In this document: piece by piece, positions 1 to 9,710 of the stretch
Position numbering within the stretch: position 1 is the stretch's first letter
Layout: each line of letters starts with the position of its first letter
Source: Ectopseudomonas mendocina
GTDB taxonomy: Bacteria > Pseudomonadota > Gammaproteobacteria > Pseudomonadales > Pseudomonadaceae
Length of the DNA stretch: 64,000 bases
Reading direction: 5' to 3'
Assembly (NCBI RefSeq): GCF_016008875.1
Contig: NZ_JADTQG010000013.1
Location: forward strand, 124,001 to 188,000
Position numbers and translations under genes: made by a program
The notes under the pieces: generated by a model
Database searches by the model: none
Seen by the model: only the letters and a program-made list of their open reading frames with translations
Told to the model about the DNA's origin: nothing

Positions 1-31
1 GCAGGCGTTGGTTGAAGGCAGTGGAGCGCAT
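1..31 (-). CDS. Start of a truncated gene, possibly NAGGN synthetase
   Basis: An ATG on the minus strand at 31 opens a frame (MRSTAFNQRL) that leaves the window at base 1. It lies downstream of, and in the same direction as, the asparagine-synthase-like gene. In pseudomonads that neighbour is normally followed by the N-acetylglutaminylglutamine (NAGGN) synthetase, a GNAT/ATP-grasp fusion. Only ten residues are visible, so the identity rests on context alone. Confidence 0.4.
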   Translation of the reverse strand, partial: MRSTAFNQRL

Positions 32-133
32 GGAATAGTCCCTGTCCGTGTTCACTACGTCCGGTCTGAGCCGGATCGTCATTGAGTCGCGACAAATCCC
101 GGCTTTACCGGGCTACGACCATTGATCCTGCAA

Positions 134-153
134 GAGCGGCCTGAAGGCCGCTC
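134..153. repeat. Perfect 8-bp hairpin between two operon genes
   Basis: GAGCGGCC-TGAA-GGCCGCTC forms a perfect stem with a tetraloop in the 130-base gap between the amidotransferase stop and the next gene. No U-run follows on either strand, so it looks more like a REP-type hairpin or mRNA processing/stability site than an intrinsic terminator. A second small palindrome (CCCGG-CTTTA-CCGGG) lies just before it, near 100-115. Confidence 0.5.
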
Positions 154-161
154 CGTCTCAG

Positions 162-1931
162 TTACAGACCCTGCTCGCTCAGCCACAGGTTGAGCGCCGC
201 CAACTGCCACAGCTTGGAGCCGCGCAGGGGGGTGAGCTGGCTCTCTGGGTTAGTCAACAACTGGTCGAGCATGTTCGGGTTGAACAGGCCGCGATCCTGG
301 CTGGGGTCGAGCAGCAGGTCGCGCACCCAGCCGAGGGTGGCGCCTTCCAGGTGCTTGAGACCCGGTACCGGGAAGTAACCCTTGGGCCGGTCGATCACCT
401 CGCTGGGGATGACCTTGCGCGCCGCTTCCTTGAGCACGTACTTGCCGCCTTCAGGCAGCTTGAACTGCGCCGGAATGCGCGCCGACAGCTCGGCCACGCG
501 GTAATCGAGGAACGGCGTGCGCGCCTCCAGGCCCCAGGCCATGGTCATGTTGTCCACGCGCTTGACCGGGTCATCGACCAGCATCACCGTGCTGTCCAGG
601 CGCAGCGCCTTGTCCACTGCGGCGTCGGCGCCCGGCATGGCGAAGTGCTCGCGCACGAACTCGCCGGCCATGTCGCCGGTCAGCCAGGCGGGTTGCACGC
701 AGGCCGCGTACTCGTCGTGCTCGCGGTCAAAGAAGGCTGCGCGGTAGGCGGCGAAGGCATCCTTGGCGCCATCGACCTGCGGGTACCAGTGGTAGCCGGC
801 GAACAGTTCGTCGGCGCCCTGGCCGCTTTGCACCACCTTGCAGTGCTTGGCCACTTCACGCGAGAGCAGGTAAAAGGCGATGCAGTCGTGGCTGACCATC
901 GGCTCGCTCATGGCGCGGAAGGCCTGCGGCAGTTGATCGAGAATCTCGTGCTCGCCGATGCGCAACTGATGGTGACGAGTGGCGAAGCGCTGGGCGATCA
1001 GGTCCGAATACTGGAACTCGTCGCCACGCTCGCCACCGGCATCCTGAAAACCGATGGAGAAGGTCAGCAGATTTTCCACGCCGGCTTCGCGCAGCAGGCC
1101 GACCAGCATGCTCGAGTCGACGCCACCGGAGAGCAGCACGCCGACGTCCACGGCGGCACGCTGACGAATGGCCACGGCTTCGCGCATGGTTTCCAGCGTC
1201 AGGTCGCGCCATTCTTCCAGGCCGTACGCCGCTTCGTCGCCTTGCGGGCCGAACTGCAGTGTCCACCAGGTCTTCTGCTCGATCTTGTTATCGGCATCGA
1301 TACGCATCCAGGTGGCCGGCGGCAGTTTCTCCACGCCCGCGAGGATAGTGCGCGGTGCGGGCACCACGGCATGGAAATTCAGATAGTGGTTGAGCGCGAT
1401 CGGATCGAGCGTTCTGGCGATGTCGCCACCCTGCAGCAGGGCCGGCAGCGACGAGGCGAAACGCAGGCGCTCACCAGTGCGCGACAGGTACAGCGGTTTG
1501 ACGCCGAGACGGTCGCGGGCAATGAACAGGCTCTGCTTGTCGCGCTCCCAGACGGCGAAGGCGAACATGCCGTTGAGCTTGGGTAGCAAGGCTTCGCCCC
1601 AGGCGTGATAGCCCTTGAGCAGTACCTCGGTGTCACCGCCGGAGAAGAAACGATAACCCTGCGCTTCCAGTTCGCTGCGCAGCTCGGGGTAGTTGTAGAT
1701 GGCGCCGTTGAACACCATCGACAGGCCGAGATCGCTGTCGATCATCGGCTGGCCCGAGGCTTCGGCCAGATCCATGATCTTCAGGCGGCGGTGACCGAGG
1801 GCGATGGGGCCCTGACTATGAAAGCCGTGGGCGTCAGGGCCGCGAGGGGCGAGGTGGTGGGTGATGCGCTCGACTGCCGCCAGGTCCGCGGGGCGTCGAT
1901 CAAAACGTAGTTCTCCAGCTATTCCGCACAT
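162..1931 (-). CDS. N-acetylglutaminylglutamine amidotransferase (AsnB-like, class II)
   Basis: Class II glutamine amidotransferase of the asparagine synthase type, 589 residues. The N-terminal Ntn hydrolase starts MCGIAG, so Cys2 is the glutaminase nucleophile; RGPDAHG and FNGAIYNY follow. The C-terminal synthetase domain has the PP-loop SGGVDSS near residue 270. This subfamily in Pseudomonas and Sinorhizobium amidates the dipeptide precursor of the osmoprotectant NAGGN rather than free aspartate. That reading is supported by the MarR gene divergent to it and the truncated downstream gene at the window edge. The start is ATG at 1931 with AAGGA upstream, and TTGACA on its coding strand in the 108-bp divergent gap could be a -35 element. 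A true asparagine synthetase is the alternative. Confidence 0.85.
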   Translation of the reverse strand: MCGIAGELRFDRRPADLAAVERITHHLAPRGPDAHGFHSQGPIALGHRRLKIMDLAEASGQPMIDSDLGLSMVFNGAIYNYPELRSELEAQGYRFFSGGDTEVLLKGYHAWGEALLPKLNGMFAFAVWERDKQSLFIARDRLGVKPLYLSRTGERLRFASSLPALLQGGDIARTLDPIALNHYLNFHAVVPAPRTILAGVEKLPPATWMRIDADNKIEQKTWWTLQFGPQGDEAAYGLEEWRDLTLETMREAVAIRQRAAVDVGVLLSGGVDSSMLVGLLREAGVENLLTFSIGFQDAGGERGDEFQYSDLIAQRFATRHHQLRIGEHEILDQLPQAFRAMSEPMVSHDCIAFYLLSREVAKHCKVVQSGQGADELFAGYHWYPQVDGAKDAFAAYRAAFFDREHDEYAACVQPAWLTGDMAGEFVREHFAMPGADAAVDKALRLDSTVMLVDDPVKRVDNMTMAWGLEARTPFLDYRVAELSARIPAQFKLPEGGKYVLKEAARKVIPSEVIDRPKGYFPVPGLKHLEGATLGWVRDLLLDPSQDRGLFNPNMLDQLLTNPESQLTPLRGSKLWQLAALNLWLSEQGL

Positions 1932-2039
1932 AATTCCTTACCGGTGTTGCCGTTGGGGAGTGGCTCGTGGCCGAGCCTTTTACACCAAAACAAGAAAATG
2001 CTTTCATGTCAAAGTGTTGGTGGTTAAGGATTGGTGTTT

Positions 2040-2513
2040 ATGAGTGTTAAAAAAGTTCCTGCTGAAATAGATCTGTCATCTGTCATGGCCTTTGAAATGC
2101 CACTGTTCCAAGCGCTGCGGCGCCTGCAGCAGGCAGGGGAAGTGCATGCCAAGCGTCTGGCCCGTTTTGGTGGGCTGACGCCCATGCAGTTGATGATCCT
2201 GCAGGTACTGGCCAGCGAGACGCGCATGACCGCCAGCGTGCTCAGCAGTCGCGTCAGCCTGACGGCCGCGACCCTTTCCGGTTTGCTCGATCGCCTCGAA
2301 GAGCACGGTTTGTTGCAGCGCCAGCGCGACGATCAGGATCGTCGACGGCAATGGCTGCTGATCAGTGATGCTGGCCGCGAGCTGATTCAGCAGGCGCCGA
2401 CGCTGATGCCGCCGGAGTTCAATCAGCGTTTCGCCGTGCTCACCGACTGGGAGCGCCACAGTCTGACGGCGGCGTTGTTGAGGGCCGCCGAGCTGTGCGG
2501 CGAAATGGACTGA
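2040..2513 (+). CDS. MarR-family transcriptional regulator
   Basis: 157-residue winged-helix regulator. The helix-turn-helix segment (TPMQLMILQVLASE, then SRVSLTAATLSGLLDRLEEHGLL) and the wing (RQRDDQDRRRQWL) match MarR/SlyA proteins. I chose the ATG at 2040, which has AAGGA nine bases upstream, over an in-frame TTG at 2031 with no ribosome site. It is divergent from the NAGGN amidotransferase gene and probably regulates that shared region: CTTTCATGTCAAAG in the gap is a partial dyad that could be its operator. The ligand cannot be told from sequence. Confidence 0.9.
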   Translation: MSVKKVPAEIDLSSVMAFEMPLFQALRRLQQAGEVHAKRLARFGGLTPMQLMILQVLASETRMTASVLSSRVSLTAATLSGLLDRLEEHGLLQRQRDDQDRRRQWLLISDAGRELIQQAPTLMPPEFNQRFAVLTDWERHSLTAALLRAAELCGEMD

Positions 2514-2552
2514 GTCCGACGCGCTTTTTTCAGAAAAAATTCAAGCAGGGTG

Positions 2553-2581
2553 TTGACTTAGCTTCGCCACCTGCATAAAGT
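2553..2581 (+). promoter_or_regulatory. Sigma-70 promoter of the tRNA-Val/Asp/Asp cluster
   Basis: TTGACT (2553-2558), a 17-bp spacer and TAAAGT (2576-2581) lie 21 bp before the first tRNA. The bases after the -10 are very GC-rich (GCGCGCC), as in stable-RNA promoters under stringent control. The three tRNAs have no other recognisable promoter between them. Confidence 0.75.
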
Positions 2582-2602
2582 GCGCGCCTCGCTAAGGCAC
2601 AT

Positions 2603-2678
2603 GGGTGGTTAGCTCAGCCGGGAGAGCATCTGCCTTACAAGCAGAGGGTCGGCGGTTCGATCCCGTCACCACCCACCA
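2603..2678 (+). tRNA. tRNA-Val (anticodon TAC)
   Basis: 76-nt cloverleaf. Acceptor arms GGGTGGT / ACCACCC pair perfectly, the anticodon stem is TCTGC / GCAGA with loop CTTACAA, the T-loop is GGTTCGATCCC, and CCA is encoded. Anticodon TAC reads GTA and GTG valine codons. First of three tRNAs in one unit. Confidence 0.97.
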
Positions 2679-2709
2679 TAGCGAATTCGGACGTAAGTCC
2701 GGCCGACGC

Positions 2710-2786
2710 GCAGCGGTAGTTCAGTCGGTTAGAATACCGGCCTGTCACGCCGGGGGTCGCGGGTTCGAGTCCCGTCCGCTGCGCCA
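2710..2786 (+). tRNA. tRNA-Asp (anticodon GTC), copy 1
   Basis: 77-nt cloverleaf. Acceptor GCAGCGG / CCGCTGC, anticodon stem CCGGC / GCCGG with loop CTGTCAC (anticodon GTC), T-loop GGTTCGAGTCC, encoded CCA. It is identical to the second copy at 2894. The 21 bases before each copy are near-identical, which shows a tandem duplication. Confidence 0.97.
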
Positions 2787-2893
2787 TTATTTGCCAGATC
2801 GACATTTGTCGGTTTGAGATGGAAAGCCCGCCAAGGGCGCCATCGGATGCTACAGAGTTTCAAGAGTTCTTTGGACGCAAGTCCAACCGACAC

Positions 2894-2970
2894 GCAGCGG
2901 TAGTTCAGTCGGTTAGAATACCGGCCTGTCACGCCGGGGGTCGCGGGTTCGAGTCCCGTCCGCTGCGCCA
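2894..2970 (+). tRNA. tRNA-Asp (anticodon GTC), copy 2
   Basis: Identical in sequence to the copy at 2710-2786, with CCA encoded. It is the last gene of the tRNA unit and is followed within ten bases by a strong intrinsic terminator. Confidence 0.97.
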
Positions 2971-2976
2971 TATACG

Positions 2977-3009
2977 AAACCCGTCGATCGCAAGATCGAC
3001 GGGTTTTTT
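2977..3009 (+). terminator. Intrinsic terminator of the tRNA cluster
   Basis: AAACCCGTCGATC-GCAA-GATCGACGGGTTT is a perfect 13-bp stem with a GCAA tetraloop and runs straight into a T6 tract. It sits directly downstream of the second tRNA-Asp. Confidence 0.9.
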
Positions 3010-3116
3010 ATTGCCTGTCATTCGGGGCGATGGCCCTGCGGCTTTTCGTCATCTTGTCTTCATGCGGGCAAAGTAGCTTGCTATCGATCAAGCGAAATGA
3101 CTCAGGAGAGCGGCAG

Positions 3117-3200
3117 ATGGACGATTATCAGGAAGAGTTGCTCGAGCGCGATGCCTTCGATCAGGACGTGACGGACGTAGACGACGCCACCGAACTCTAG
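3117..3200 (+). CDS. Putative 27-residue acidic small protein
   Basis: ATG at 3117 gives a 27-residue peptide (MDDYQEELLERDAFDQDVTD followed by VDDATEL) with a strong negative charge and no Lys. AGGAG lies about ten bases upstream. Its TAG overlaps the convergent stop codon of the AraC gene. The acidic, cleanly terminated composition and the ribosome site make translation plausible, but the frame is short and I recognise no family. Confidence 0.4.
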   Translation: MDDYQEELLERDAFDQDVTDVDDATEL

Positions 3201-4243
3201 GCGTCGCCACTGGCGCGGCGTTGTGCGCGGCGATAGTCGCCCGGTGTTTGCCCGAGCCAGCGTTTGAAGGCGCGCTGGAACGCCTCGGCCGAGGCGAAGC
3301 CGAGCAGGTAGGCGATCTCGCCGAAAGCCAGCTCGGTGTCACGGATATAGGCCGTGGCCAGGTCACGTCGGGTGTCGTTGAGGATGGTGCGAAATTGTGT
3401 GCCTTCCTCCGCCAGCTTGCGCCGCAGCGTCCAGCTCGGCAGATGCAGACTGCGCGCGACTTCATTCAGGTCCGGTTCGTGGCCGTGCAGCAATGGCCCC
3501 AGTAGCTGGATCACCCGTTCTCGCAGGCTGCGTGTGCGGGTCAGCTGATCCAGTTCGCGTTCACATAACTCCACGAGATGCCGCCAGGTGCCCGGGCAGT
3601 GCTGCGGATTGCGCTGTGCCAGGATTTCGTTGCCCAGGCGCAGGCGGTTGGCGCCTGCGCTGAACTCCACCGGGCAGCCGAACAGCGCCTCGTAGCGCTC
3701 ACCATAGTCCGGCGCTGGAAATTCGATCTCGACTTTTTCCGGGATGACTGGGCGACCGACCACCTGGCCCAGGTTGGTTTGCCAACCGGCCAGCACCGAA
3801 TCCACCACGAAGCGGTTGTAGGCGTTGTACGGACTGATGGAGTAGAACTGCAGCCAGGCGCCGCGGGCGTCCTCGCGAAAGCCCGAGCGGCCGCGGTAGT
3901 TGGCGGCATACAGCGGCTCGAAGCGCGTCAGTGTGCGCGCCGCTTCACGCAGATCAGGTGCCTGTGCGGCGCAGACGCCGGCCAGGCCGACCTGGCTCAT
4001 GCGGCTGTGGCGGCCCATGTCCAGGCCCAGTGCCGGGTCGCCACACAGGGCGATGGCGCTGTGGCCGAGACGCATGAAGCGCGGGATAGACAGGCGCGCG
4101 CGAGGCTCGCTCAGGCGTGCGGCATCCAGGCCGAACTGTGCCAGCAACGGCTCGGGGTCCTGGCCCTGGGCGCGCAGCGCGTCGGCCAGCGCCAGGGTGA
4201 AGCCGACGGAGAGGTCGCCGAGACGAACGCGTGAGGCCTTCAT
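3197..4243 (-). CDS. AraC-family transcriptional regulator
   Basis: 348 residues. The N-terminal two thirds resemble the Arabinose_bd-type sensor domain of OruR/ArgR-like regulators (SRPRARLSIPRF-type segment, then AAQAPDLREAARTL and FEPLYAANYRGRS). The C-terminal AraC HTH covers about residues 240-340, with EVARSLHLPSWTLRRKL and FGEIAYLLGFASAEAFQRAFKRW. The ATG at 4243 overlaps the stop of the upstream nitrilase-fold gene (ATGA), so the two are translationally coupled. An in-frame GTG at 4249 is possible but less likely. A pair of direct repeats 21 bp apart before that operon is a good candidate binding site for it. Confidence 0.9.
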   Translation of the reverse strand: MKASRVRLGDLSVGFTLALADALRAQGQDPEPLLAQFGLDAARLSEPRARLSIPRFMRLGHSAIALCGDPALGLDMGRHSRMSQVGLAGVCAAQAPDLREAARTLTRFEPLYAANYRGRSGFREDARGAWLQFYSISPYNAYNRFVVDSVLAGWQTNLGQVVGRPVIPEKVEIEFPAPDYGERYEALFGCPVEFSAGANRLRLGNEILAQRNPQHCPGTWRHLVELCERELDQLTRTRSLRERVIQLLGPLLHGHEPDLNEVARSLHLPSWTLRRKLAEEGTQFRTILNDTRRDLATAYIRDTELAFGEIAYLLGFASAEAFQRAFKRWLGQTPGDYRRAQRRASGDA

Positions 4244-5265
4244 AACCACAGGTTGATCAGTTGGGCGCCGCGTTCTCGGCTACTCCGCTCGCTGCTGCCG
4301 TCATGCAAAGCCAGCGCCCGGGACTGGCCGCTGCGCTCCCAGAATCTGCCGCGCAGATGGACTTGCATCCCTGCGCGAATACCGTGGGCCTGCAGTCGCT
4401 CGCCGAGCTTGGGTTCGTCCGTCTGGCCGTTCAGGTCGCTGGGCATGGCCAGCAACTCGATGGCTTCGCCGTCCGCGGTCATCGCCTGCGGAAGCTCGCC
4501 GATATCGCCACCGAGTAGCACGCCCAGACGTCCGGCGGGCGTATCCAGCACTTGCAGGGAATCTGCCTTGCCGGTGCGGAGCGGGCCGGCATCGAAGGTG
4601 TGCCGTTGTGGCTGGCCCAGCGGGTTGCCGGCCCGGTCGAATACCAGGCTGACGTTGTAGAGCGGCCCGCGCCCGACTTCGAGGCGACCCAGTTCCACTC
4701 GGGGTTCGGGCAGGACGATGGAGCCGGCCACCAGGGTGATCTGGTAGTCGCGGGCCAGGTCGCCGAACAGTTGCTGGTAGTCGTGCGCCATCGATTTCGC
4801 CTTGGTCCGCAGCAGGGCGTCTTCGACGCGCGCGTCGCTTCCGGCATCCAGTAGCGCACCGAGGTAATCCAGCGGATTGGTCGCTGCCAGCCAGTGCATG
4901 GCCTCACGGCGTTCGGCTGCACTATGGAGCTCTTGCTTCTCGCCGACGGCGAGCAGCCAGGTGCCGATATGTTCGGGCAGCACGACGACGGTGCGCTGGT
5001 TGAGCAGGGCCTGGTCACGGGCGTGGTCCAGGTAGGCAGCCAGTTTCAGACGCAGGCGAGCTAGGCTCTGGTAGTCGGCGGCGAACAGTTCCGGCTGGAT
5101 GCCCAGCAGGTTGCCGCGCGGGCCGGGCTGACCGATATCGAGTACGACCTGGCTGCGCAGGTCGGACAGGTAGTGGCCGCTGGGGCGTTGCTCGATCCAG
5201 TGGGCATAGCTGCCGAGACCGGCCAGTAGGGCGAGCGAGAACAATAGGGAGATCAGTAGGCGCAT
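4240..5265 (-). CDS. Nitrilase-fold (carbon-nitrogen hydrolase-like) protein lacking catalytic Lys and Cys
   Basis: 341 residues with an N-terminal hydrophobic segment (MRLLISLLFSLALLAGLGSY), so it is exported or membrane-anchored. The core follows the nitrilase fold: VVVLPEH supplies the Glu of the Glu-Lys-Cys triad, YNVSLVFDRAGN is the middle strand pair, and GVLLGGDIGELPQ is the position of the usual ICYD...PE motif. Here the nucleophile Cys is Gly, the usual Y-x-K-x-H reads Q-P-Q-R-H, and the whole protein contains no cysteine. It is probably a non-catalytic relative. ATG 5265 is chosen because it begins the signal segment; a longer TTG start at 5322 is less likely. Its stop overlaps the AraC start. 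Confidence 0.7.
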   Translation of the reverse strand: MRLLISLLFSLALLAGLGSYAHWIEQRPSGHYLSDLRSQVVLDIGQPGPRGNLLGIQPELFAADYQSLARLRLKLAAYLDHARDQALLNQRTVVVLPEHIGTWLLAVGEKQELHSAAERREAMHWLAATNPLDYLGALLDAGSDARVEDALLRTKAKSMAHDYQQLFGDLARDYQITLVAGSIVLPEPRVELGRLEVGRGPLYNVSLVFDRAGNPLGQPQRHTFDAGPLRTGKADSLQVLDTPAGRLGVLLGGDIGELPQAMTADGEAIELLAMPSDLNGQTDEPKLGERLQAHGIRAGMQVHLRGRFWERSGQSRALALHDGSSERSSRERGAQLINLWL

Positions 5266-5334
5266 TTCGAGGTGTTCGGCTTCGTTGCGGTGCAGGTTAG
5301 GTCGGTCGAGCCACGCTGCCAAGCAGGATTGCTA

Positions 5335-7501
<2,167 letters not shown>

Positions 7502-7558
7502 TTGACGCAGCGCCCCGCTTAGTGCGGGTAATACTGTTCACTTAATAAACGGTCGAGC

Positions 7559-7706
7559 GCGATAAGTCCCCTCGCCCCTTTGGGGAGAGGGTTAGGGCGG
7601 GCCGCGTTCGGCGAGGGGAAAACTGGCAGTTTTGCGGTGTTTTCAGCCCTCTTCCCCGGCCCCTCTCCACTAGGCGTGCCCCCAATAAATGAGAGGGGAG
7701 CCAAAC
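7559..7706. repeat. Degenerate intergenic repeat after fadH
   Basis: GC-rich segments CCCCTCGCCCCTTTGGGGAG and GAGAGGG lie on the left, with CTCTTCCCCGGCCCCTCTCC and GAGAGGGGAG on the right. They resemble the CCCTCTCCC...GGGAGAGGG intergenic repeats common in gammaproteobacteria. An AT-richer stretch (TTTTGCGGTGTTTTCAG) lies between the arms. There is no credible coding frame and no clear U-tailed terminator for fadH. Confidence 0.4.
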
Positions 7707-7765
7707 GCGTGCAGCCCTAAGTGAAAGCATTACACCCAGTGCGGGGCGCTGGCTATCTGGCCGAC

Positions 7766-7773
7766 AACAACAA
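7766..7773 (+). promoter_or_regulatory. CA motif (AANAANAA) overlapping a ribosome site
   Basis: AACAACAA overlaps the AAGGAG ribosome site (7772-7777) of the NTF2-like gene. AANAANAA next to a start codon is the recognition signal for Hfq/Crc translational repression in pseudomonads. The match is exact; the function is inferred. Confidence 0.5.
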
Positions 7774-7783
7774 GGAGAAGCCG

Positions 7784-8215
7784 ATGTCTCTCAATGCCCA
7801 GCTACAACCTGCCGTCGCAGCCAGCCTCGCACGCTGGCACCAGCTCATCGCTGCCAAGGACTTGAGCGCCTTGCCCGAACTGCTGCACCCACAGGCGGTG
7901 TTCCGCTCGCCCATGGCGCATACCCCTTATCCAGGTGCGCAGGCGGTGAATCTGATCCTCAATACGGTGCTCACGGTGTTCGAGGACTTCGCCTATCACC
8001 GCGAGCTGGCGACGGCCGACGGCCTCAATGTGGTGCTGGAATTCTCCGCTCGGGTGGGCGAGCGCGAGTTGAAGGGTATCGACATGATCCGTTTCGACGA
8101 GTCGGGACGCATCGTCGAATTCGAAGTCATGGTGCGTCCGATGAGCGGGCTGCAGGCGCTCGGCGCGGAAATGGCGCAGCGTCTGGCGCCGTTTCTCGCC
8201 GCAGCCAAGGGCTGA
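7784..8215 (+). CDS. NTF2-like / SnoaL-like domain protein
   Basis: 143 residues forming one cone-shaped NTF2-like domain: a helical N terminus (VAASLARWHQLIAAKDLSALPELLHPQAVFR is the usual start, given here in part only as a pattern) is followed by strands such as NVVLEFSARV, RELKGIDMIRFDESGRI and EFEVMVRP. Members include small polyketide cyclases, isomerases and binding proteins; no catalytic set is conclusive here. ATG 7784 has AAGGAG six bases upstream. It follows fadH after 282 bases, so a separate promoter or a Crc-gated transcript is possible. The substrate is unknown. Confidence 0.8.
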   Translation: MSLNAQLQPAVAASLARWHQLIAAKDLSALPELLHPQAVFRSPMAHTPYPGAQAVNLILNTVLTVFEDFAYHRELATADGLNVVLEFSARVGERELKGIDMIRFDESGRIVEFEVMVRPMSGLQALGAEMAQRLAPFLAAAKG

Positions 8216-8224
8216 GATCACGCA

Positions 8225-8243
8225 GCCCGCCGCAGGGGCGGGC
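8225..8243. terminator. Hairpin between convergent genes
   Basis: GCCCGCC-GCAGG-GGCGGGC lies between the stop of the NTF2-like gene and the convergent TAXI receptor gene. There is no clean T-run on either side, so it may be a weak bidirectional terminator. Confidence 0.45.
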
Positions 8244-8252
8244 GCGTTCTCG

Positions 8253-9209
8253 CTATTTGAGTACGCCGACTTCACGATAGTAGCGCTCGGCGCCGGGATG
8301 CAGTGGAATCGGCAGGCCATTGATCGCCCGCTCCAGCCTGATGGCCTTGGCGGCCGGGTGCGCGTCGGCCAGGCGGTCGAGGTTTTCGAACAGTAGCCGG
8401 GTCATCTGATAGGCCATGTCATCGGAAACGCTGGTCTGGCTCACCAGAACGTTGGTGATGGTCGCCGTCGTCACGTCGTTGGCCTGGCCCTGATAGGTGC
8501 CGGCGGGGATGATGCCTGACTGATAGGCGCCGCTACCGATGCGCGACACTACCTGTTCCGGAATGGCGACGAAGGTGATCGGCACGCGATCGGCCAATTC
8601 GCGAATCGCCGCCATGCCCAGGCCGGCCGACTGCAGGGTGGCATCCAACTGGCCTTTTTCGATCAGCTCGACCGACTCGGCGTAGGGCTTGAACTGCACC
8701 TGCCCCATGTCCGTGTAGCTCAGGCCGGCGGCCTTGAAGATCGCCCGGGCGTTGAGCTCTGTGCCCGAACGTGGCGCCCCGACGGAAATACGCTTGCCGC
8801 GCAGATCTTCCAGGCTGGTAATGCCCGATGCCTGGCTGGCGACGATCTGGATGTAGTTCGGGTAGACCCCGGCGATGGCGCGTAGGCGGTCACGCGGCGC
8901 CCTGAAGCCGGCTTCCTCGTCGCCTTTCCACGCATCGGCTACCGAGTCGCCGAGGGCGAAGGCCAACTGGCCACGGGTGATCTGCAACAGGTTGAGGTTC
9001 TCCACCGAGGCTTTGGTGGCGCGCACACTGGTGGTCGAGCCTTCTATGTTCTCGCTGTACAGCTCGGACAGGCTCATGCCCAGCGGGTAATACACGCCGC
9101 TGGTGCCGCCGGTGAGGATGTTGATCGAGGCTGGATTGGCGTGAGCGTTGGGGCTGTTGGCCAGGATCGCGGCAGCGACGAACAGGCCAACACGCTTGGT
9201 TAAGCGCAT
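8253..9209 (-). CDS. TAXI-family TRAP transporter solute receptor (orphan)
   Basis: 318 residues. A signal peptide ends near ANSPNAHA, followed by the family hallmark INILTGGTSGVYYPLG. Further blocks (LAFALGDSVADAW, LRAIAGVYPNYIQIVA, GKRISVGAPRSGTELNARAI) fit TAXI receptors, periplasmic proteins that hand carboxylates such as glutamate or 2-oxoglutarate to a fused 4TM-12TM permease. No permease gene adjoins it here, so it either works with a distant one or has a sensing role. The gene is convergent with the NTF2-like gene. Confidence 0.88.
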   Translation of the reverse strand: MRLTKRVGLFVAAAILANSPNAHANPASINILTGGTSGVYYPLGMSLSELYSENIEGSTTSVRATKASVENLNLLQITRGQLAFALGDSVADAWKGDEEAGFRAPRDRLRAIAGVYPNYIQIVASQASGITSLEDLRGKRISVGAPRSGTELNARAIFKAAGLSYTDMGQVQFKPYAESVELIEKGQLDATLQSAGLGMAAIRELADRVPITFVAIPEQVVSRIGSGAYQSGIIPAGTYQGQANDVTTATITNVLVSQTSVSDDMAYQMTRLLFENLDRLADAHPAAKAIRLERAINGLPIPLHPGAERYYREVGVLK

Positions 9210-9710
9210 GGGGAATCTCCGTTAGTTATTGTTGTTTTCTGAGCGAGGGGCGCGTCAGTGCCGTGGGGCGTGTGCCACGGCGGGAAGGGCAATCACCCAG
9301 CGGGGCGAGGAGCAAGGAGTGGCAGGGAAAGAATGGCGGAACATGGCTGACCTCTTGTTTTTTTATCAGTCCGGCCGCGCGTCAGGGGCGCGGGCTCGGA
9401 GGGTGCCGAGCAGATCACGTGCCAGGTTGTCGCAACGCGGTTGCAGAGCGGATGAGGCCACTGATGCACGTCTCGATAGGCGGATATTTGCTCGTTGGAT
9501 AGGCTTGATTGGCAATAATCCGCTGGTCGGCCAGTGTGGTCTGGCCGCTTTCGGCTGTGCGCTCCTGTCACATTTTGGTGTCAGTGGCGGCTATCCCGCC
9601 TGGCTCGCAGAATGAGTGCCAACCCAGTCACATTGCTCCGGGTGGGTTTTCCCCTAGACTTGCCTGACCGATCAGGACGGTATATTCCCCGTGGGTTCAG
9701 AGGGTCTTCG
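9210..9710. other. 501-base intergenic region with candidate promoter
   Basis: This divergent gap separates the TAXI receptor from the coiled-coil gene. TATATT at 9681-9686 lies 15 bp after TTGCCT at 9660-9665, a weak sigma-70-like pair that would serve the rightward gene. CCTGA-CCGA-TCAGG (9663-9676) is a small dyad between the two hexamers and could be an operator. A T-rich run at 9356-9364 may belong to the leftward transcript. Frames of up to 128 codons cross the gap but have no homology I can recognise. Confidence 0.4.

Noticed and set aside
2605..3076. Short frames across the tRNA cluster
   Set aside because: They are translations of tRNA genes and their spacers.
9229..9615. Open frame of 128 codons in the gap before the coiled-coil gene
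   Set aside because: Arg/Ala/Gly-rich, no recognisable fold, and it overlaps the candidate promoter region.
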